Shown here: one piece after another, positions 24,688 to 36,300 of the stretch
Layout: each line of letters starts with the position of its first letter
How positions within the stretch are numbered: the first letter of the stretch is position 1
Assembly (NCBI GenBank): GCA_963969395.1
Contig: OZ017796.1
Coordinates: 3,102,501-3,166,500 of the forward strand
Direction: 5' to 3'
Origin: Pseudoscleropodium purum
Taxonomy: Eukaryota > Streptophyta > Bryopsida > Hypnales > Brachytheciaceae
Length of the DNA stretch: 64,000 nucleotides
The notes under the pieces: model-generated
The model's database searches: none
What the model was told of the DNA's origin: nothing
What the model saw: only the letters and a program-made list of their open reading frames with translations
Made by a program: the position numbers and the translations under genes

Positions 24688-27396
24688 ATGGCGCGGCACG
24701 TTGTGTTGTGTGCTTTCGTTTTCATTCAGCTGCTCTGCGGTGGTCAGTGTTCCCGAGGGGTCCGCAACATCCTTCGAGGTACAAACCAGGAGCTGCAAAA
24801 CACCTGCCGATCTCTCTAACAGGGTAAGGATTATAGCGCTCACCATCAATCGTATTCATTTCGGAATTCTTTTGTTCTAATTTGGAGATTAATTTCTGCT
24901 GAAAAACGACGTAGCACTTCACAACTGCATGACACAGGCGGCCGGGGACCCAAGTAAGGGCACAATTGCAACCGATTCAATTGCAAGCTAAGCATGAATA
25001 GATCCAGTTGATTGAGGATCCCTGTGCTCACAGTCAGATGAGACACGGATAACAGACGCCAGGGGTTGAATGCTTTGTTTACGAAGATATACGGTCGAAT
25101 GTATATCCTTGCTAGATCGATTCGTTCGAGCTAGTCTTTGGGGCTTCGATTTTGTGAACCCGTTGCGTGCTTTTAAGTTTTCAATGCACTTTTCCAATTT
25201 GCATCCTGAGTGTGATATGTGGGTGTAACCTCTCTGATTAAAAGAGTTGGGAAAAGATTCAAACTGACGCTGAGATAGAAATTCCCAAACGCCGTTCTTC
25301 GCAATTATAACAATTAAAGGTGCATGTGGGTTACGAATTTGGTCATGAATTCTTTTCTCTAGAAGGATGTGCTGATCGATCAATGCGACGTACGTCTTGC
25401 TTTGTTGTCAGATATTTCGGTCCTCCATGGTGCGCAAGGACAGTCTAGGCACAAAATCTGCGAGTGAAAGATTCCTGGAAGCAGTGCAGCACAGTCACAG
25501 ACGCATGAGCTTGCGACAGAGAAAAGTGCGATTGGCAATGGACTTTGGAAGGGAGGCGGTAACGGTACCGGTGTCCTTCGGTTCGGCGGTGTTTGTGATG
25601 CCGGTATCGTTGGGCACACCTCCTCAGCAATTCACTGTGGAAGTCGACACCGGCAGTCAGCTTTGTTGGGTTCAGTGCGCCCCTTGCAAGAGCTGCTTTG
25701 AGCAGCCGCACGCGTTCTTTAATCCCATGGCCTCGAGTTCCTACTCCGAAGCTGCGTGCGACGACCCGCTGTGCCAGGAGGTGAATACCCATCTAACTCC
25801 ACAGTCAATCAGACACCTTCTCTTGCTAGAACAAGTTCAGAAATTAAGGTACTCGGCTGAAATAAAGATTGGATGGGTGGTTGGAAATAATGAGATTTAA
25901 TTTCCATATGAAAGTTAAGAAAAGCAGTCCTCAGTTATGAAATCGTTTTGTGAATTTGGAGTTGTACTGAAATAGTGGTGAAATTCCAAGTGTCCGTCTA
26001 GTTTCTCAATATTATTTTTCATCGGTTTAAGGTTGCAACAAAGATAGATTACTTACAATCGTGACGTAGATCGTCAGTTTCTTTACATAGGGAGACATTC
26101 CCGGCATAGGCTCCTTCAGAGGCAGCCAACTTGCAACCAAACTCTACACACTCAGGAGGACTTTCCTGACCTTTGCTCAACCAAGTGTCGCAACAGCTCC
26201 ACATGCTACCAACAAACGAAACTAACTTTCAGTAGAATAAGTTGCACTTGGGCAAACCTCTAAAAGCTTGATCTTGCATTATCCTCATTAAATTGCTACA
26301 TTGAATTCGGGACCCTCCCTTCTATTACTCCGCAGGTCCTCGATCCCACTTGCAGCCCCTCCCACACCTGCCACTACTTCTACGACTACTTAGACTCCTC
26401 CAGCACCCGCGGCGTCCTGTCCTCCGAAACGCTCACCCTCCCTGACTCCTCCTTTCCTCACTTCCGCTTCGGCTGCGGCCACACCAACAACGGCAACTTC
26501 GAAGCCGAAGACGGATTGTTCGGGTTATCCCAAGGCGCTCTCTCCCTCCCATCGCAGCTGGGCGTGGCGAAAGTATTCTCCTATTGCTTGGTCACGCAAT
26601 TCTCTGGCGAAGTACGTTCCAGTGCTCTCACGTTCGGAGACGCGGAGGAGAATGCGCATGTGTCTTATTCCCCCATGGTGCCTAATCCGTACGGAGATTA
26701 TCACATTGATGTAATTGGTGTCACAGTTGGAGGAGAATTGCTGCAAATTCCTGCGTCGGTGTTTGAGTTTCTTGATGGGAATTGGGGTGTGATTCTGGAT
26801 TCAGGCACCACTCTGAGCTACTGGATCCAAGATGCTTTCGACGCCATTGTTGCGGTGGGTTGCAATACTTCTTTTCCTACTTCCGCTTACTACCGATTTG
26901 TATGAAGTTTTTGGTTTTAATTGTAGAATGATTCCACACGTCGATCAAGCTGGTCCACCTTTGTGACATGTGAAGTGTAGTGTTGAGGGCAATCGTGCCA
27001 ATGTCCTAGTGTCTTAGTGTCATTGGATTGTCATAAGAGGATTGCAACTCGTAACTGTCGCCTAACATCGACTTCTCGGACGTGCAGGCCTTTCGGCATC
27101 AGATTGCATTTGATGAGGTCGATGCTCATCCTTACGACTTGAATCTTTGCTACGACGTCTCAAGCATTGAAGCTCCAGCTTTCCCAGACCTGGTGGTGCA
27201 TATGGCAGATGCAGTCGACCTTGAGATTCCTGCAGTAAGCTTATTTATAGATGTAACGGATGATGCCAGCGTCATGTGCTTAAGCATGGTACCTGCAGAT
27301 GACGCCTCTACCATCGGCAACATCGCCCAGGAAAATCAGCTCGTTGTCTATGACATTGTGAACCAGCGCATTGGTTTCCAGAAAATGCAATGTTGA
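24688..27396 (+). CDS. A1-family (nepenthesin/CND41-like) aspartic protease; frame conflict in exon 1
   Basis: Secreted or vacuolar pepsin-like protease of the plant A1 family. Exons 25412-25780, 26336-26854 and 27088-27396 are all phase 0 and give 398 residues to TGA. Motifs: SLGTPPQQF; first catalytic VDTGSQLCWVQCAPC; FGCGHTNNGNF; EDGLFGLSQGALSLPSQL; second catalytic VILDSGTTLSY; and a C-terminal TIGNIAQENQ, where most relatives have GNFQQ. The 5' end is uncertain. An ATG in good context (ACCATGG, 24688) opens a signal-peptide-like stretch, MARHVVLCAFVFIQLLCGG, but that frame stops at 24817. The neighbouring frame continues as VVSVPEGSATSFEV...DLSNR up to a strong donor (CAGG/GTAAGG, exon end 24823), and that end is phase 0, as exon 2 requires. 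So a one-base frame change seems to lie near 24740. Without exon 1, translation could start at ATG 25427 but would lack a signal peptide. AATAAA at 27455 is a likely poly(A) signal. Confidence 0.85.
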
Positions 27397-27539
27397 TAGA
27401 AATATAAATGCTGCTGCAGGTGCAGTAGCTAGGTAGCAGCAGTTCAAGAGATTGAATAAAGAATTATTACCTTGTGCAACCTTCAGGATCGAGTCAACGT
27501 GGATCAGTCGCCCCTGAGGATCACGTCCGAGTGAGGTAA
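27397..27539. other. Aspartic protease 3' untranslated region
   Basis: Contains the AATAAA at 27455-27460 and then runs into the TAA target duplication of the next MITE. Confidence 0.5.
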
Positions 27540-27916
27540 GAGCATCCCCACTCCAGCTTCCCTATCTGTATCCCTATACATCTTTTTCCATCCGTGTTGC
27601 TTGCAGTAGGGAACCCCACTCGCACTGGGCATTCCCTAAAATTCCCACTTTCTGTATAATATTAACCTCGAAGTTACTGATCACTCTGGAGTGGGGATGC
27701 TCTCTCTGGACATGGCTGGTAAAAGGACGCCAATTTTTTCTATTTTCAGAATACAGGTTACCAGTACCCTCTTCCCCAAACGCGAGCCAGTTTACAGGAT
27801 TGGGACCCCCTCTCCCCAAAATTTTACGGATATAGCACTCCAGTGGGGGGGTCCCTTTCCTATCCGGATGAAATACATCCGGATAGGGATACAGCAGCCC
27901 CCGAGTGGGGATGCTC
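27540..27916. mobile_element. Tourist/PIF-Harbinger-like MITE, copy 2
   Basis: Ends GAGCATCCCCACTC and its complement GAGTGGGGATGCTC, flanked by TAA on both sides (27537-27539 and 27917-27919). A third end-like word, GGAGTGGGGATGCTC, lies inside at about 27685-27701, suggesting an internal duplication or nested insertion. Non-coding; the open frames across it are chance. Confidence 0.8.
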
Positions 27917-27984
27917 TAAGGTGGGTACCCCAAAACCGCCACTTTTTGCTACTGTGCCTACAGTGACTATTATTACACTAGTCA

Positions 27985-28270
27985 AATTTTCATTTTTTCT
28001 TGTTGGGAAGTGAAAGTTAAAGGAGGTTCCAATGCACCAAAGAACTTGAAATTTGGATACCATATGCAAAAGTTATGGACATGGTTGTCATACTGGACAA
28101 GTTACTATTCATTTCATGTCTTGTAGGACGAGTTATTATTCATCAAATGTACCTAAGAGGTACATTTGATGAATAATAACTCGTCCTACAGGACATGAAA
28201 TGAATAGTAACTTGTCCGGTATGACAACCATGGTTATGGAAGGTTGGGTCAAAGTTTTTTTTGGTAGATG
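27985..28270. repeat. Dispersed repeat copy interrupted by a foldback element
   Basis: Same repeat as at 18290-18410. The left part runs to AGTTATGGA at 28079. After the 153-base insertion the repeat resumes with GTTATGGAAGG...TCAAAG. Confidence 0.6.
28080..28232. mobile_element. hAT-like foldback element with exact 8 bp target duplication
   Basis: Two 75-base arms (28080-28154 and 28158-28232) are complementary except for about two positions and are separated by only three bases (AAG). The ends read CATGGTTGTCATA. GTTATGGA is present exactly on both sides (28072-28079 and 28233-28240). An 8-base duplication points to hAT-type transposition. The near identity of the arms suggests a recent insertion. 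Confidence 0.85.
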
Positions 28271-28860
28271 TTCTCAAATCGTTTCTAAGTTAATATGTCA
28301 ACATGCACAAATTGAATTTGGAGATGTACGTAAAGTGATGATGGTGGTTTTAGGCAAGGTGTGACTTTTTGCATGTGTACCCATCCTATTGGTTACATTC
28401 ATGTTTTCTCAATTTTTTTTACAACTATTGGATTGTGTCAAGTACCATTACTTAGCGTAGCATTATTCAACAATGTATGCATGTCATTTTATCTATGCAA
28501 GAGCAAATCATTTAAGGCTCAATCACACTATTTTCCTTTTTATTTGATAACATCATTCTCTTTCACTAAAAATCCGTCTTTCTCAAGATCATTGTTAGTT
28601 ATTCTTTAATTATTAATTGTCTTAGTTATCTCCTAAAGGTTCATGACTTGATGTTTTATCAAAAAACAAAACTCCTAAACTATGATTTTTGATGCAATGA
28701 GCTATAATGGAAATTTTTTTTTTTTTGGCATATTCAAACAAATGATTTTGCATAAGACTTTTATAAAAATGTGTGGAAAAAATTTTAAAACTTTGAATCC
28801 TCTTGGCTTAAATTTTTTTCATAACAAAGTTATGAGGTTTAAACCTTTCTGGTGGACAAT
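28271..28860. other. AT-rich intergenic DNA, nothing recognised
   Basis: Open frames at 28361-28609 and 28682-28987 lack motifs; the second runs into a MITE and is not a gene. Confidence 0.5.
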
Positions 28861-29039
28861 CATTAGAGGATTTTTTCACTCCCGGGAGGGCTGTGGGTTT
28901 CTACATTGTAAGAACAACCCTATAGGGGGCTGTGACAGCTTACTAACGTGGCATAGTGACTGCCATGTCCAAAAAAAAGAATTTTAAAAAATAAATAAAT
29001 AAAGGAAATTTTTTTCCTGTTTTTTTCTGCATTTCAAGA

Positions 29040-29084
<45 letters not shown>

Positions 29085-29200
29085 TATTTATTTATTTTAA
29101 ATTTTTGACAGGAACAACCATTCCCTGAAACTGCAAGGGAAGGCAGTTCCCGATGCACCTGCTTGAAGCAGCCCTCCTTTAGCCCAGAAATCCTCTAATG
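28861..29200. mobile_element. CATTAGA-family MITE, copy 4, carrying a (TTA)n tract
   Basis: Ends CATTAGAGGATTT and AAATCCTCTAATG, a 13-base perfect inverted repeat and the best-preserved ends of the family. The centre AACGTGGCATAGTGACTGCCATGTCC is at about 28945-28970. The spacer contains about 15 TTA repeats (29039-29084), which makes this copy the longest. Confidence 0.75.
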
Positions 29201-29329
29201 TGAGTTGAGAACTTAATGTAAAAGAATGCAAAAAAATTGATTATCATCCTTTAAAAATTTGTTAATAAGAAAAAAATACAAGATGAAAGGGAACATTAAA
29301 TTGCAAGTAATTCTAAATGAAATTGAAAT

Positions 29330-29660
29330 ATGTTAATCTTAATGGTGAGATTTTTGTAGCAAATAATTTACATGCAGTAGAACTTTTTGGTTTGAAAAAC
29401 TATGAAAATTGAACTCAAAAGTGAATCCAACAAAATATTTTTCAAAAAGATGCCTTGATTGCTTGCAAAACAAGTCTAATCCAAATTGAATGAATTAAAT
29501 CTATAAGGAGGAAAAAAATGAATTTTGAACTTTTTTTTATACCTAAGGTCAAGCATTTTGAATAGAAGAGTACATAAATTTTTCCCTTGAACAACGATTG
29601 AAATAAAAATTATACTCTTAGAAAGAAAATACATTCTCTTACCTCCAAAAAAAGATTCTT
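29330..29660 (+). repeat. Partial copy of the CCCCTAAAGTC repeat family
   Basis: Internal words match the 51.5 kb copy in order: ATGGTGAGATTTTT, AAAGATGCCTTGATTGC...AAAACAAG, AGTCTAATCCAAATTGAA and GATTGAAATAAAAATTATA. The ends were not found, so it is probably a truncated or decayed copy. Confidence 0.5.
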
Positions 29661-32199
29661 GTAGAATTCGCCTAAAAAATTCTTAAAAATTCATTCCAAA
29701 ATTACTATCTTCTAAAATTGATTGATAGAAATATCAAATGCTACATAATAACTAATCATGTGTTGGCTTCACTAAAGGCAATTTCAATTACATTGTCCAT
29801 TTTTTTAATGCCAAAAAGTAACTACTCAAGTGATTTTTCCTTGATAAATAAGATGGAAACAATTTAAATTTAATAAAATTGTACCAAAAATTATCATTGT
29901 AATTGAAAATTATCAATATAATAGAAATTCCCTTGAAGGCAATTCTCATTGGTATAAAGACATGCAATTTGAATGTTTTGGAAATGACAATAAGACACGG
30001 TTGTTTCTAATCTAATAAGCCACATTAAGTTTTTTCCCTAAATGGAGCTTTAGATTTAACCTTTGCAAAATGAGGGGAATAGATTCAAATTTGCACCAAT
30101 GAGATGCTTTCTTTGTGTTTTGATCCCCTTTTATTGCAAGGGTAGGGCATAAACCCCAATTTTGGGAAAAACAATTCAATGTGATTAGATTGCATGTAAC
30201 TATGCCTTATTGTCATTCCAAAAAAATAAAATGAAGTAATCTATATCTTATTGTCATTTCCAAAATAATTCAAGTAGTGTAAAAATACAAATATAACTTC
30301 AATGAGTACAGTACAAGAAGAGATTGTGCATATATGGAGACTTTACATAATACTATTATCTACAAATTGATTTTTTTTTATTGCAATCTTATATGTAGAA
30401 ACTAATGCAAGTCCAAATGGCTTCAATGCAATATGAAAGCATGACATAGCCTACAAACAAAATCCTTTCAAAATAATGAATGAAAAACATCCTTTTGTAT
30501 TGTAAACCACTATTGCATCATTCAAAAGCCAAAAAATTACTTCCCAATTCAAGTGTTTTAAAATTGTTTCCCTATGTACATACCTTCTTCACAAAATGAT
30601 GAATTACACTCTTGAAATGTGACATTTGCAAAAAAGAACAAGGAAAAGTGCATTGAATTGTGATCTATTTGTAAAACCAAAATGAAATAAAGACTGCACA
30701 TATTCATCTACTAATTGGATGACTTTTGGATCACTCCCTTAATGATAGGCCATCTATTGTTTTAGAACTACAACTTAGTAAATCTTGCTTCATTTAATTA
30801 TCTTGAATAGGGAATGAAGTATGAGTGACTAATGAATTATCCATTGATAGTGTTGTACACAATTGCTATTATGTTAGCCTAGAATCATGAGCACATGAGC
30901 ATAAGAGTCTATACATCTATATTATAGGTGTCTAAATTATAGAAATTTTTGATAATTATAGTGTATCTATGTAATAAACATATATATTATAGGTATTTAT
31001 ACTATAAGCACCTTCAATGGTTGTAAAATATCTACTTATACATATGTTTAAAGCTCATAAGCTTGCATTTCAATGCTTGCATACTAATAACATTGTAATA
31101 TTGTGAGACCTCAAATGAACAAACTCTTAATCCACACCAACCCAATAGTGGTTGGAGTTATTTCTCTCTTAACCATTGAATCATTCTTTATTTGGATGAT
31201 CCTAGAGTTAGCAAGTACGTATAGGAGCCAACCTATTTTTTTTATCACCCCCCATTTTCAATCTAAAGGTAGTTGTCTTTACATGAAGTTGTACAAAAGT
31301 AGTTATGGCATATTATAATTGGTTGCAACTTACAAGGCTCTGAATATTGCAACTAACCTTGATCAATTTTGCAATTAGCCTATGGTTACAAATAAAAAGG
31401 TCTATACCACCATTATAGGTCAAAGAAAATCTTCCACTAAAAAAATTCATAGCAGTTACGTTATAAGTAATTAAATTCTGGAAAATATGCAATCCTTCCA
31501 AACTCTATTTTTGTACATGAGACAAATTCCACAATCAAAAAACTTGTACTTTATAGAATCTTTATATAAACTAAAGTGTCAATTTGGGGTTTGGGTGAGT
31601 GGTGATTTGTTTAGTCCCCAAGGCTATGCCCTTGGTGTTCCACCGTTTGTTCTTGGTATTTTCTTGGAATAAACTCCAAGTTTAAAAAACAAAACAAAAA
31701 AACAGTGGTCCAAATATGCATAATTATTTAAGTGGTTGGAAATGGGTCGGCTACCTTAATCCATACCCGCCTGAGAGAACCGCGAAGACCCGTGAGGGTA
31801 TCATCTACGAGACTTGCAAGGGAACAAGTGTCCAACCGTCCACAACTCCACATGTCTGCTCTCCTTCGCAGTGGCCCCTCTCCACCCCATCCGAGCTCTG
31901 AATCGACGTTGCCACAGCCTTCGTATTCTTCTTCTCTGAATGAAGTCTTCAAGTTTCTAACCTTCCTTTCAACCCAATTCAGTTTTGGGGCACCGTCTTC
32001 ACCGTTTACGCCATCGTTCCCAGGTGGGTGAACCTCGATCGAGCTCTGTAATTCTCTGCTTTCTTGATGGTGCTGATGCTGATTATACATTTTGTGAATA
32101 CACGAATGGAGGTCCATGTGCTGTGCGAGATGGAGCGAATTGGGTCCCCATTGTCTTTCTTTTTTGTAAGGGAATAGTTTGAGGATTTGAGATCGAGCG
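29661..32199. other. Intergenic DNA; right end is a GC-richer promoter-like segment
   Basis: AT-rich without features to about 31720. Then 31730-32190 is richer in GC and carries long overlapping frames on both strands (192 codons on the minus strand, 99 on the plus). They share no family motif and probably cover the promoter and leader of the next transcription unit. Confidence 0.45.
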
Positions 32200-32511
32200 A
32201 TGGAGCTCGGTAGAGGCGAAGAGCAGGAACGGTCGCGGTTAGAGGAGTTAGCGGAGGAAGTCATGACGAAAGAGCAAATGGCACGCAAGAAGGAATTAGA
32301 AGACATTGAGAAGGCTGGATATAATTTCGAAGGAACGCGGTTGGAATTTGTAGCTGATGAGGTTATTATAATAATCGTTCTTATCCTAATGAATCGCCAG
32401 TTCTTGAGAATGGTTATACAATTACATTAGTCAATCGGCAAGTCTTTCGGGAATTGACCTCAATACGTAAGTTCACTGAACTCACGAGAGAGATTGTCGA
32501 CGTTTCTTGAA
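32200..32511 (+). CDS. Unrecognised small protein segment with an apparent frameshift
   Basis: ATG at 32200 starts a charged, helical stretch of 54 codons (ELAEEVMTKEQMARKKELED, then FEGTRLEFVADE). The same frame then turns into a hydrophobic, unlikely tail and stops near 32430. From 32352 the adjacent frame is protein-like: YYNNRSYPNESPVLENGY, then TLVNRQVFRELTSIR. It ends at a good donor (ATAC/GTAAGT, 32466) or runs on to TGA at about 32509. Restoring one G in GATGAGG would join the two. I do not recognise the family. It could be a small intact gene with an assembly error, a decayed gene, or a first exon whose partners I could not find before 33366. Confidence 0.4.
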
Positions 32512-32916
32512 AAACAGAATAATGTCTCTCTGCTTTTTTGTGTCCGAGTTTAGAAATTAGGGCACGAGCATAGATCGCGAGGAGAATCATCACGGTTGAC
32601 TTGGAATTTGCCTGGAATTTGCCGTCGTTTACAGGCTCTGCTTGATTTTGATCAATTTCTCGTCAATTTTTGTGTTGACTTGATCCTCTTCTCGTTGGCT
32701 AATTGGCATCAAAGGCAAATCTTTCTCAATTGACCGCGAAGTTCAAATTGGGCTTCTTGGTCTATGTTGTAGTTTTGAGTAAGTTACATGGGGACTTTCT
32801 TTCGTCCAATTTTTTTAATTTACTGGCCAACACATGCAATGTTCTTTGCTGATTTCCGGTAATGTAGAAATTGGCCGCATCTGGATTCAACGTTTCAGAA
32901 TACAAAACACCTTTGT

Positions 32917-33330
32917 TGGGATTATCGAGGTGACGAATGATTCCCTTCTCACTATATTTCGGAAGTGCTATTATTTTGACACCAAGAATCCTTGGTCTTT
33001 GGGAGGGTACAGAAAGTTCTCGTCTGCACTTTGAGAAAATCAAAATTAGGTCAAACTTGGTGAAGTGTGAATGTAACAATTGCTGAGTTTTTGAGGGGAG
33101 AATGATACTGTGATGATTCTGTATTTTCTATACTGTACTTTCGGAATTGCTATCTTTCTGAGACCATGAATCCTTGGTCTTTAGGGGTTATAGCTGACAG
33201 AATAGGCATGATTCTCTTCCACACTATGAGACAAGCAAAGTTAGGTCAAACCGGTGGATTGAGAATGACTCCTGTGCTGGATTTCGAGGAGACAACGATG
33301 CTGTGATGATCTTTTTTTTCTGAATTGTAG
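32917..33330 (+). repeat. Imperfect tandem duplication of about 180-195 bp
   Basis: TTCGGAAGTGCTAT...GAATCCTTGGTCTTTGGG at about 32958 recurs as TTCGGAATTGCTAT...GAATCCTTGGTCTTTAGGG at 33140. Matching pieces AAATTAGGTCAAAC / AAGTTAGGTCAAAC and ACTGTGATGATTCT / GCTGTGATGATCTT follow in order. Non-coding, directly upstream of the hydrate dehydratase gene. Confidence 0.7.
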
Positions 33331-33365
33331 CGGTGGTTGTGTGCGCTTGCTTTCACAGCGAGAGA

Positions 33366-36300
33366 ATGCAGAGTGGATGCTCACTGCTACTGCGCACGCG
33401 TTGCTTAACGGCGTCTCAAGATTACGTCACTCAACTGTGTTGTCATCCTCCGCAGCTGCTGAGGTCACTGACAGGGCGGATCCGATCTCCAAAGAGAGTC
33501 CGGGCTCGACGGTATTCAGATTCTTCATCGTCACTCTCGTCCTCTTCGCCTTCCTCCTCGGGTAGCTTCACGTCTGTCAACCGTCCCCCGCAGCGTAGGA
33601 GTCTGCACGCAACCATGGACACTCTCACTCCTAGTGTTGTACCTGATGAACTCCAGAAAATATTACCCGCTTTGCAACGAGTCGTTCCTGTGCTCGCCCC
33701 TGGCCGCCACAAAGGCCAAGCTGGTAAGCCTTGTATTCCTTGCTTTTCTATTCATTCTCAGGACTAGAAATCTGAGCGGTTTCATGGTTGAGCAGTTTTG
33801 AGTAAGCCATTCGGTGACTGCCTTTCGTACAATTTTGTTTAATTTTTGAGCATCACATGCATTCGTTGACCCTGTATGAATTATTGATAGTTCACAATGT
33901 GATCAGTCAAACTTGATCCTTTCGGGGTTAATCCTTTAAAGAGCAAAGATTCATGATTTTATAATGACCATTTTGGTCGATCATACTGTGAAAGGTGTAA
34001 TTTAAATGGGGACAAATTATATCTCACCTGATTCAATGTAGAACATCGCGTGTGTTGGTTGATATATAATATTTCCCGAACAAATTTGAATCCCTGTATG
34101 ATTTCCAGAAAAGTGCTTAAAAGAACATGAGGCCAAATAAGGGACATAATGCTCAGCAATATTGATTATTTCAGTTTCCTGGTTAGCTTATTAGGTTGTA
34201 GGGATGCATTGAAGTTGTTAGGCACTCTTAATTTGTTGATTCACGTTTATTCAAGTCTAATTCTTTAGCTAAGCGACAGCATAATTCCCATCTTGGAGAG
34301 AAACTTCGTCATGGAGCGTTTTCGCCCGATGTCATGGCACCTTCGTCAAGAAATTGAACTTTTGAAGTTCTTGATATGTTGCAACTTGATGTGCAGGGAA
34401 AGTTGCTATCATCGGAGGCTGCAGGGAGTACACTGGGGCTCCATATTTCGCTGCCATATCCGCTCTCAAAATGGTCAGCTATGAACGTATTTTGAGTTGT
34501 TCTTTTATTCGTTTTTTGATGTACGAGTGACGTTGGAAAGTGCATATGCTTTCCGCTGTGAATGTCACGCTTCCATGACTTCTCTTCAATGTTACATCTA
34601 CTATCTTTTTTTGTACTATTCTCAGGTTTATTCAGATTCTTTATGATCATGGATAATGGTCCAGGGGGCAGATTTAGCACATGTGTTCTGCACAGAGGGG
34701 GCTGCGACTGTTATTAAGAGTTACAGTCCTGAGTTGATTGTGCATCCCGTTCTTCATGAATCTTATGACCTAGGGTAACCTCTCTTGCTTCTTCCAAATC
34801 AAGGCTTTCATGGCATGAGTCTTTGATGTGCTAGGAATCATGAATGATGTCATTTTTTTACTGCTTGTAGTGATTTGATGAGTTAAAATATCATCGATTG
34901 CATTCTTCGATAAATTTAGACGTACATACAATGCTTTAATGCATCTGGCGTGATTGTAAATAGTAAACCCTAATATCAATCTTTCGATGTTGCAATGCAG
35001 GGAAATTGGGGAGCAAGAGATAGGGGAATTGAAAGAAAAAGTACTTGCAGAAGTGGGAAAGTGGCTAGAGCGTTTTGATTGCATTGTAATTGGTCCAGGC
35101 CTTGGTCGTGATCCTATACTCCTGGTACGCTCAAATGCCAACTTCGGCGCTTATATTGTTTGTACTTTTTCCCTGGAAAGAAAGCTTACTTCTAGTCAGA
35201 CAAAGGAGACAGAAATTCATATTGCAACTGATGTATCATCAGCGTTGTTGTACATCCATGCTGCATGGTCACTGAGCCTTGACTCTTTTCAGTTTCTACC
35301 TTGGACATGCTCACCCACAGTTTTGTATGCGACCTTGAAGTCGTTTGATTACATGAAGCATGTATTGTGGGTGAATGGACACAGGAATGTGTTGCTGGTA
35401 TCATTGAGGAAGCGAAGTCCAAGAATATTCCTCTTGTGCTAGATGGGGTAATATTTCACGCCATCACTTCATGTGTTTCAAATGCATTGCCATCGCTTCC
35501 TGTTTGGGAGGCATGAATCGCAAAAGCATAGTATCCCTGTGATCGAAATTCTAGTTCATATGGAAATCTTACAAACGAACTCTTGCATGCAGGATGGATT
35601 GTTTTTGGTGACAAACCAACCTGAGTTGATTGTTGGCTATCCTCTTGCCGTTTTGACTCCTAATGTCGTAGAGCACAAGCGGCTTGCTGCGAAGTTAAAT
35701 CCCAAGGAAGTATCCGACGAAGATCTTCCCGGCCAGTTGCAAGAACTTGCTAAAAAGTACTCTTTCTTAAAATGCTAGAATTTCACTGTCATTCTTTGTT
35801 CGTCTAGGCATGGTCTTCCAGTACGTCTTTTGGGTAGATTGTTGTGTAAAGGACTAGAATAACTTCTTTGGCTATAAAATTTGTTCTTGTTAAGAAAGAT
35901 TTCAAGGTGCAAAAATTGTTTACGAAGAAAACGAGGAAGATCCTGAAAATCCTGAGGAAAAAACTGATGAAGAGGACCCTGAAAATGCCAAGGAAAAATC
36001 TGGTGAAGAAGATCCTGAAAATCCCAATGAAAAATCTGATGAAGAAGATCTTCCTGGCCAGTTGCAAAAACTTGCTAATAAGTACCCATCCTCAAAATGC
36101 TTGAATTTAGCTACGTCATTCCTCGTTCATTATTGCTCGTCTTCCAGTGCGTCCTCTTATAGTGGTTATTGTGGAGAGACTGAAATTCTTTATCGGCTTC
36201 AAAATTTCTCCTGTTAAGGAAGATTTCAAAGTGTAAAGATTGCTGGAGAGGATAGCCAGGAGGCTCCTGGAAGTCTTAAGGAAATACCTGAGGAAGAGCT

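Noticed and set aside
28690..29200. Open frame 28682-28987 as a gene
   Set aside because: It runs directly into the inverted end of a CATTAGA-family element and has no motif.
31728..32306. 192-codon open frame on the minus strand, the longest single frame outside known exons
   Set aside because: It overlaps plus-strand frames in a GC-richer promoter-like segment, has no motif or domain, and lies antisense to the better-supported segment at 32200.
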